DNA of 10,935 bases. Source: Cyanobacteria bacterium UBA7694 (GTDB lineage: Bacteria > Cyanobacteriota > Sericytochromatia > UBA7694). Below are positions 6,588 to 10,935 of the stretch, one piece after another. Position 1 is the first letter of the stretch. The number at the start of each line of letters is the position of its first letter. Under the pieces are notes generated by a model that had not been told where the DNA came from, made no database searches, and was given only the letters and a program-made list of their open reading frames with translations. Location of the stretch: contig DLGM01000406.1 in NCBI GenBank assembly GCA_002482705.1, forward strand, positions 1-10,935, read 5' to 3'. A program made the position numbers and the translations under genes.

Positions 6588-6974
6588 ATGACTTTAACTG
6601 CTGCAGTAAAACCCCTGCTCCTGATCGCCTGTATCAGCGGCTTGCTGGGGGTGGGTTTGGGGGCCTTTGGGGCCCATGCGCTCAAGGCCCGTTTAAGCCT
6701 TGACATGCTGGCCATTTTTGAAACGGGTGTGCGCTACCAGATGTACCATGCCCTGGCATTGTTGGGCACCGGGATCCTGGCTGTCATTCACCCCCACCGC
6801 CTCCTGACCACCGCTGGCTGGCTCTTTGTCTTGGGGATGGTGATTTTTTCCGGGAGCCTGTATATCTTGAGCCTCAGCGGTGTCAAAATGTGGGGGGCCG
6901 TGACGCCTCTGGGCGGGTTGGCATTTTTGGCCGCCTGGCTGTGTTTGGCTGTGGGCATCAGCCGCCCTGTTTAG
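6588..6974 (+). CDS. DUF423 family small integral membrane protein
   Basis: This is a 128-residue inner-membrane protein with about four hydrophobic helices. The family hallmarks are clear: GLGAFGAHALK near the N-terminus, FETGVRYQMYHALALL, then GMVIFSGSLYILSLSG and WGAVTPLGGLAFLAAW. Members include E. coli YgdD and B. subtilis YwdK; their biochemical function is not known. The start is ATG 6588, with GAGGA (6578-6582) 5 bases before it; GTG 6585 is in frame but too close to that site. The gene lies immediately downstream of a strong terminator hairpin with no room for a promoter between them, so its transcription must come from read-through or from a promoter upstream of the hairpin. Confidence 0.92.
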   Translation: MTLTAAVKPLLLIACISGLLGVGLGAFGAHALKARLSLDMLAIFETGVRYQMYHALALLGTGILAVIHPHRLLTTAGWLFVLGMVIFSGSLYILSLSGVKMWGAVTPLGGLAFLAAWLCLAVGISRPV

Positions 6975-6984
6975 CGCCCACTCG

Positions 6985-7008
6985 CAGGCAAGTTCTCCGG
7001 AACGCCTG
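6985..7008 (+). terminator. Imperfect hairpin after DUF423 gene, possible weak terminator
   Basis: CAGGC-AA-GTTC pairs with GAAC-GCCTG around a TCCG loop, starting 11 bases after the stop. There is no immediate T-run (a TTTT occurs about 10 bases later), so termination would be weak. Further on, CCTGAC (7005-7010) and GTCAGG (7047-7052) form a second, wider inverted repeat. Confidence 0.3.
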
Positions 7009-7068
7009 ACAACAACTGTTTTGACGGATTTGCTGTGATACCCCTCGTCAGGAAGTGCTGGACATGAT

Positions 7069-7107
7069 ATTTTAGATAGTAAAGTAATCATTTTAGATAC
7101 TAAACTA
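7069..7107 (+). promoter_or_regulatory. 18-base direct repeat, probable operator of the lipoprotein gene
   Basis: ATTTTAGATAsTAAAsTA (s = G or C) occurs at 7069-7086 and again at 7090-7107, matching at 16 of 18 positions and spaced 21 bases start to start, two helical turns. The second copy contains the palindrome TTTAG-ATA-CTAAA; the first is less symmetric. The pair lies 25 bases before the lipoprotein ATG, in the most AT-rich part of the 157-base gap (6975-7131), where the promoter would be expected. TAAAGT (7080-7085) and TAAACT (7101-7106) are possible -10 boxes inside the copies. A dimeric repressor binding the two copies on one face of the DNA is a natural reading; the regulator is unknown. 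Confidence 0.55.
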
Positions 7108-7131
7108 TTTTGAAGCTGAAGTATCATACCT

Positions 7132-9297
7132 ATGAAACAATTGGTTCGTTCAAGCACCCTCCTGTTCCTGACCCTGGCTCTTTTATCCGCCTGTGATTCG
7201 CCTGCTGCCATGACGGCCCAAACCCAGGGCGATACCGCAACCTTGCAGGCCCGTGCCAATATTGTCGCCATTCAACCGGGCAACCCGGCTGCCGGTCGCC
7301 TGGTACAAATTGCCGACACCTCCACTCTGCCTGAGCAGATTCGCAATGCCCAAGAAGTGCGCGTGATTGTTGATAATTCCAAAACACTTACGACCGTGAC
7401 GCGCAACCCTGATGGCAGCCTGTCGTTTGTGCTGCCCGGTGGTTTCCAGCTACAAAGTGCGGGCACCCTGCCCGTGTTGCTGGTGGGTGATCGCACCTTT
7501 ACCCAAGCGGTTCAACTGCTGACCGGAGCCGCTCTCGAACTCGATAGCCCGGCGCTGACCGTGGGCCCTTCCAATACGATTACTTTAGGTACAGACCTCG
7601 ATCTGAAGGCCAATCTCAAAACCCCTGCCGAGGCCAGTAATTTTGATATTAATTGGGCCTATGCTTCGGCCCTGTCTGGGCCCTGGCAACCGATCAGTGG
7701 GCGTGGCCCGGAAGTGAGCTGGGACGGAGCCCCCGTGGGTAGCCACTTCCTGCGCCTGGAAATGATCGACCGCCGCACCTTGTCCCAGTCTTATTACACC
7801 ACGCCCACACCGGTCATTTATGTGCAGGACAGCGATAATATTGCCACGGTCAGCCCGGCGGCGATTGTACAGGGTGACAAGGTTGAACTCAAAGCCAATT
7901 TACCTGAATTCCGCGATCAGGCCGCAGCCCGTTATACCTGGGCCTATAGCCTCTCCGCCCAAGGCGGCTTTCAGCCGATTGCAGGGGAAGGCGCAACGCT
8001 GAACTGGGAGCCTCCCCGTGCCGGTTCTTATTTCCTGCGCATTCAGGCCTCTCTTGACGGGAAAACCTCGACCTATACGTCTACCAAGGCCTTGGTGCAG
8101 GTCTCTGACAGTGACAGCATCTTTAACCTCACCCCCCCTTCCGGCAGTTTGGTGCGCGGTAATCCCGTGACCTTAAGCGCCAATTTGCCCAGCGGAGCCG
8201 GGGCCAACCAAGTTTATACTTGGTTCTACGGCTTTAGCCCTGTGGGTTCCTTTAGCCAGATTCCGGGCAATAGCGCGACCGTCACCTGGACGCCCAACCT
8301 GACCGGAGATCTGTTCCTGCGTGTGCGGGTGGCCGATCAGGATACGCAGCAGGCCCGTACCTTCACTTCTTCTAAAGCCTTGGTGCTGGTGCGTGACAGC
8401 GACAGCGTGTTTCGCACTGAACCGAGCCCGGCCAACCTGATCAAAGGCGAAGATGTCAAACTCTTTTTTGATGCCGCCCCTTCGGATCGGGTCAACTGGT
8501 TCTATGCCTCTTCTGCCCAAGGCCCCTTCCTGCCCATTCCCCAAAGCGGCAAACAAATCACCTGGGCACCGCCGAGCGCGGGTAGCTTCTTTGTGCGGGC
8601 TGAGTCGGTCAACTCGGATGGTACCCCGGCTTCATTCACCTCTGCCAGTGCGCTGGTATTTGTCACTGACCGGGCCAACCCGATTGTGGCTGAACCCTCT
8701 CAGGGGGTGATTGAACTGGGCCAGGGAGTACGCCTCAATGCCAATATCCAGCAGCAAGAGCGCGAAGATCAGCGCTATACCTGGTCGTACTCCACCAGTC
8801 AGACGGGGCCGTTTATTCCCTTAGAACAACTGGAGGACCGGCCTTTACGCACCGTCAACTGGTACCCCACCCAGCCGGGCAGTTATTATGTCAAGGTGGA
8901 CATTACCAATCCCAACGGCCAATCGACGGTCAGCTTTACCTCGCAAAACCCGGTCGTGCAGGTACGGGAAACCCAGCCGTTTTTTAGCACCAGTATCACC
9001 CCTGGCCGCATTGAAATGGATGACCTGATTGACATTACCGCCCGCTTTAATCCCGGTGGCCGCAATTTCAACTATGGTTGGGGTTACAGCCGCAGCACGG
9101 CGGGGCCGTTCATCTCGATGGGGGGCAGTTCGACTCCCACCGTGACTTGGCGCGATAACCCGAAGCCGGTCGGCAGTTATTATGTGCGTTTCCAGGCGAC
9201 CTTACCCGGCAGTGTTCGGTCGGTCGTGTATATTTCCAAAACCCCGGTGGTTTTTGTCAGTTCGAACCTTGACGGCACCCCTGATTTTGGTAACTAG
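7132..9297 (+). CDS. Lipoprotein with six tandem Ig-like repeats
   Basis: This is a 721-residue secreted protein that I do not recognise as a named family. It has a lipoprotein signal peptide (1-20) with lipobox LSAC, so C21 would be lipidated. Asp at +2 would favour inner-membrane retention by the E. coli Lol rule, which may not hold here. Residues about 35-140 form a separate beta-rich domain with LPGG near the middle. From 144 to 712 there are six repeats of 91-99 residues with a shared core (W-x-Y, G-x-F-x-x-I, V-x-W-x-P, G-S-Y-F-x-R), resembling Ig/PKD-like beta-sandwiches. The first three repeats end in a DSD(N/S) linker. The ATG at 7132 is required by the signal peptide, but no strong ribosome-binding site is visible. 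A cell-envelope structural or adhesion role is inferred from architecture only. Confidence 0.85.
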   Translation: MKQLVRSSTLLFLTLALLSACDSPAAMTAQTQGDTATLQARANIVAIQPGNPAAGRLVQIADTSTLPEQIRNAQEVRVIVDNSKTLTTVTRNPDGSLSFVLPGGFQLQSAGTLPVLLVGDRTFTQAVQLLTGAALELDSPALTVGPSNTITLGTDLDLKANLKTPAEASNFDINWAYASALSGPWQPISGRGPEVSWDGAPVGSHFLRLEMIDRRTLSQSYYTTPTPVIYVQDSDNIATVSPAAIVQGDKVELKANLPEFRDQAAARYTWAYSLSAQGGFQPIAGEGATLNWEPPRAGSYFLRIQASLDGKTSTYTSTKALVQVSDSDSIFNLTPPSGSLVRGNPVTLSANLPSGAGANQVYTWFYGFSPVGSFSQIPGNSATVTWTPNLTGDLFLRVRVADQDTQQARTFTSSKALVLVRDSDSVFRTEPSPANLIKGEDVKLFFDAAPSDRVNWFYASSAQGPFLPIPQSGKQITWAPPSAGSFFVRAESVNSDGTPASFTSASALVFVTDRANPIVAEPSQGVIELGQGVRLNANIQQQEREDQRYTWSYSTSQTGPFIPLEQLEDRPLRTVNWYPTQPGSYYVKVDITNPNGQSTVSFTSQNPVVQVRETQPFFSTSITPGRIEMDDLIDITARFNPGGRNFNYGWGYSRSTAGPFISMGGSSTPTVTWRDNPKPVGSYYVRFQATLPGSVRSVVYISKTPVVFVSSNLDGTPDFGN
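7561..9267 (+). repeat. Six tandem Ig-like protein repeats
   Basis: In the lipoprotein the repeats begin at residues 144, 237, 330, 426, 517 and 616. Each has a central Trp-x-Tyr or Trp-x-x-x strand, a Gly-Pro/Phe turn, a Val-x-Trp strand and a Gly-Ser-x-(F/Y)-x-(R/K) strand. The first three repeats end in DSDN or DSDS (the third boundary is RDSDS); the fourth ends in TDRAN, and the fifth and sixth lack the motif. Divergence at the DNA level is high, so the duplication is old and not slippage-prone. Confidence 0.7.
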
Positions 9298-9308
9298 GGG
9301 CATGCCCC
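9297..9308. repeat. 12-base palindrome at the lipoprotein stop
   Basis: GGGGCATGCCCC is a perfect palindrome starting at the last base of the stop codon. It could fold with a short loop but has no T-run. Confidence 0.4.
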
Positions 9309-9330
9309 CGTTATTTAAGACTGTCATTGA

Positions 9331-9346
9331 GCGGGGTTAGCCCCGC
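9331..9346. repeat. Hairpin GCGGGG-TTAG-CCCCGC
   Basis: A perfect 6-base-pair GC stem with a four-base loop lies in the gap between the convergent genes. It has no T-run on either side, so on its own it is not a canonical terminator. It may help stop either transcript or protect an RNA end. Confidence 0.45.
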
Positions 9347-9367
9347 GCTTACTCACCCCTATTTCCT

Positions 9368-9391
9368 GAGGCCGCAAGGCCTCTTTTTTTT
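9368..9391 (+). terminator. Intrinsic terminator of the lipoprotein gene
   Basis: The stem GAGGCC/GGCCTC (9368-9373 and 9378-9383) has a GCAA tetraloop and is followed by eight Ts (9384-9391), a canonical strong terminator for plus-strand transcription. It ends five bases before the stop codon of the convergent GST-GNAT gene. Confidence 0.92.
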
Positions 9392-9395
9392 GCCC

Positions 9396-10514
9396 TCAGG
9401 TCAGAGGGAGCGCCATGCGGATATCGCAGCGCTGGTAGCGCTCGCGGTCGATGGCGGTCAGGGGCACTTCCCGGAAGCCCAGGCGCTGATACACATGCAG
9501 GGCCCGCCCCAAACCCCGCTGGGAAACCAAATCGACTTGGGTGGCACCCAATCCTCTGGCCACGCCCAAAGCGGCTTCACACAGGCGGCGGCCAATCCCG
9601 TGCCCTTCAAAGGCTTCCGCTACGGTCATCTTGGCCAGTTCATAATGGCCGGGCCCTTCGGGAATCAGGGCACAGGTGCCCACCACTTCCCCATTGACCA
9701 AGGCAAATAACAGACGTCCACCGGGCCTGACAATATAACCCTCTGGGTCGCTGAGCATCTTCTCGTCTTCTGGCTCTAAAGTAAAATAGCGCTTAATCCA
9801 AGCGGCATTGAGGTCATAAAAGGCCTGCTGATAAGCGGGACGCCAGCCATGAATTTCGTATTTGAACCCGGAGGGTTCAGACTGGGCAATGATTTCCGGC
9901 TCGTCATAGGCCATCATCAGCCAGCGTTGCAGGGCTGGGTCGTTCCAGACGGTATGGGCATAGGCCTGCACGGCCCCTTCCAAGGGAACGCCGTAACTGC
10001 GCAACCGCAGTACCACGGGGGCATAAAAGGCATCCACCAGCGACCATTTGCCATATAACCAGGGCCCATCTGTCCCATAGGTTTGCCGATCTTGGGCCCA
10101 ATGGGTGTTAATGCGGTCAATATCCGCTTGGGCGGCAGCAGGGATGGCAAAGTCAGGGTAATAACTGCGCCCGTTCATGGGCAAATGGTGACGCAGGGCC
10201 TGGAATCCGGCATGCATTTCGGCTACCCGGCTGCGGGCCGTGGCGCGTACCAAGGGATCTGTGGGCCACAGGGGAGCCTGTTCTGCCAAATATTCGCCAA
10301 TGGCGAGGCTGTCATAGATGGGGTGGTTGCCCACATAGAGTACGGGCACTTGTCCGGAGGGGGAAAGCTGGGCCAATTGTGCGGCACTGGCTGGGGTATA
10401 CAGGGGGATGCGCTGCAATTGGGCCTGTACGCCACTGTGGGCGAGGGCCAGCCAGGCCCGCAGGGACCAAGAGGAATAATTGGCGTTGCCAACCAGAAGC
10501 ATTTGGGGGGACAT
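9396..10514 (-). CDS. Glutathione S-transferase / GNAT acetyltransferase fusion
   Basis: This 372-residue protein joins two enzymes. Residues 1 to about 212 are a glutathione S-transferase: a thioredoxin-fold N-domain with NANYSSWSLRAW (candidate catalytic Ser14/15), the cis-Pro loop QVPVL (P57) and the glutathione gamma-Glu-binding pair in YDSLAI (D68, S69), then an all-helical domain ending in DPALQRWL. Residues about 230-372 are a GNAT acyltransferase, with the strand YELAKMTV, the acetyl-CoA loop FEGHGIGRRL (302-311) and a C-terminal VYQRLGFREVP. Both halves look intact and there is no frame break. The ATG at 10514 has AAGGAG 7 bases upstream. The gene is divergent from a GntR-type regulator with repeated elements between them. 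A detoxification role (conjugation plus acetylation of a small molecule) is inferred; the substrate is unknown. Confidence 0.85.
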   Translation of the reverse strand: MSPQMLLVGNANYSSWSLRAWLALAHSGVQAQLQRIPLYTPASAAQLAQLSPSGQVPVLYVGNHPIYDSLAIGEYLAEQAPLWPTDPLVRATARSRVAEMHAGFQALRHHLPMNGRSYYPDFAIPAAAQADIDRINTHWAQDRQTYGTDGPWLYGKWSLVDAFYAPVVLRLRSYGVPLEGAVQAYAHTVWNDPALQRWLMMAYDEPEIIAQSEPSGFKYEIHGWRPAYQQAFYDLNAAWIKRYFTLEPEDEKMLSDPEGYIVRPGGRLLFALVNGEVVGTCALIPEGPGHYELAKMTVAEAFEGHGIGRRLCEAALGVARGLGATQVDLVSQRGLGRALHVYQRLGFREVPLTAIDRERYQRCDIRMALPLT

Positions 10515-10547
10515 GGGGTGGCTCCTTGTCAGGGACAGATTCTTTTC

Positions 10548-10553
10548 ATCATA
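10548..10553 (-). promoter_or_regulatory. Candidate -10 box for the GST-GNAT gene
   Basis: On the minus strand TATGAT lies 34 bases before the ATG. The -35 position 17 bases upstream falls on TGTACT at 10571-10576, a poor match that overlaps the upstream repeat element, so expression may need an activator bound there. Confidence 0.4.
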
Positions 10554-10571
10554 CGTGGGAATGAAAAACCA

Positions 10572-10611
10572 GTACAGATACAGTTGTTTTTGTTGTGTAC
10601 CTGTACAGTTT
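10572..10611. promoter_or_regulatory. Paired GTAC/TACAG elements between divergent genes, probable regulator operator
   Basis: GTACAGATACAGTT (10572-10585) and GTACCTGTACAGTT (10597-10610) are direct repeats with 11 of 14 identical bases, spaced 25 bases start to start. The second contains the palindrome CTGTACAG (10601-10608). They lie between the two divergent -10 boxes. GntR/MocR proteins commonly bind paired repeats next to their own promoter, so the regulator encoded to the right is the obvious candidate ligand. This is inference. Confidence 0.5.
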
Positions 10612-10630
10612 GTGCGTGCAGTGGTTTTGT

Positions 10631-10636
10631 TATGAT
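10631..10636 (+). promoter_or_regulatory. Extended -10 box for the GntR-type regulator
   Basis: TATGAT is preceded by TGT (10628-10630), giving an extended TGn -10 motif, 20 bases before the regulator ATG. The -35 region is weak and lies next to the right-hand repeat element, a position where a bound regulator could block or help RNA polymerase. Confidence 0.5.
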
Positions 10637-10656
10637 GGCTAAAGAGGGTAATGACT

Positions 10657-10935
10657 ATGTTGCAGACTGTCCGTCCAGAACGTTTTTTATACGAAGAAAT
10701 TGCCGATTCACTGATTCAACTGATCCGCTCACGCACTTTGCGGCCTGGTCATAAATTGCCTTCGGTGCGACGCATGAGCCAACACAAACGGGTCAGTATT
10801 TCGACGGTCTTACAGGCCTATCTGCGTCTTGAAGCCCAGGGATACATCGAAGCCCGCCCCCAGTCCGGGTATTATGTTCTGGCCCGTCCGAGCGAGCGAA
10901 TCCCAGAGCCGCGCATTTCCCGTTGCCTGATCACT
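10657..10935 (+). CDS. GntR-family transcription regulator, probably MocR type (cut by window edge)
   Basis: The first 93 residues are in the window. They form a GntR winged helix-turn-helix: FLYEEIADSLIQLIRS, then LRPGHKLPSVRRMSQ (28-42), the recognition region VSISTVLQAYLRLEAQG (46-62) and the wing YIEARPQSGYYV (63-74). The YLRLEAQGYIEARPQSGYYV style is typical of MocR regulators, which carry a C-terminal aminotransferase-like PLP domain; that part would lie outside the window, so MocR is inferred. ATG 10657 is chosen because GAGGG (10644-10648) is 8 bases upstream; an in-frame ATG at 10651 is too close to that site. The gene is divergent from the GST-GNAT fusion, which it may control. Confidence 0.85.
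   Translation, partial: MLQTVRPERFLYEEIADSLIQLIRSRTLRPGHKLPSVRRMSQHKRVSISTVLQAYLRLEAQGYIEARPQSGYYVLARPSERIPEPRISRCLIT

Noticed and set aside
7561..9267. CRISPR or DNA-level tandem repeat array
   Set aside because: The repeats are about 280 bases long, in frame, and diverged at the DNA level; they are protein domains.
10083..10754. 223-codon plus-strand frame antisense to the GST part of the fusion
   Set aside because: It overlaps a well-supported gene and runs through the divergent promoter region; its translation has no domain character.

Overview
The window looks like bacterial chromosome from a Gram-negative-type organism. Genes are tightly packed, ribosome-binding sites are good (AAGGAG-type), TATAAT-like -10 boxes are visible, and there is a lipoprotein with a clear lipobox. 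Tandem membrane-linked Ser/Thr kinases and a large Ig-repeat lipoprotein would fit a large-genome environmental lineage. A cyanobacterium-related or similarly kinase-rich phylum is possible, but this is only an impression and no gene here fixes the taxonomy.

Layout. (1) Bases 1-1627, minus strand: two overlapping paralogous Ser/Thr kinase genes, the second cut by the window edge. (2) Bases about 1730-5085, plus strand: a visibly AT-richer block read divergently from the kinases. It is a chain of four reading frames, each joined to the next by a 4-base ATGA stop/start overlap: a DUF1016/YhcG-type PDDEXK nuclease, an unrecognised 29-residue peptide, an ABC/OLD-type ATPase and a DUF3226-like TOPRIM protein. 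This is the most interesting part of the window. It looks like a compact defence operon of the split-OLD (PARIS-like or AbiL-like) type, joined to a YhcG nuclease and a micro-protein. (3) Bases 5150-6974, plus strand: GC-richer housekeeping-type genes, namely prmC (release-factor methyltransferase), a bacterioferritin-like protein and a DUF423 membrane protein, with a strong hairpin terminator between the last two. (4) Bases 7132-9297: a lipoprotein with six Ig-like repeats, preceded by a near-identical 18-base direct repeat that looks like an operator. (5) Bases 9396-10514, minus strand: an unusual glutathione S-transferase/GNAT acetyltransferase fusion. It is transcribed divergently from a GntR-type (probably MocR) regulator that runs off the right edge. 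Repeated GTAC/TACAG elements lie between the two genes and could let the regulator control both.

How the parts may work together. In the defence-like block the ATPase would sense or clamp, the TOPRIM protein would be the nuclease effector or a partner, and the PDDEXK protein would be a second nuclease. The continuous ATGA coupling suggests fixed stoichiometry and joint action. The kinases and prmC on either side have the base composition of the rest of the window and are probably the resident neighbours. At the right end, the regulator and the GST-GNAT gene look like a regulator/target pair.
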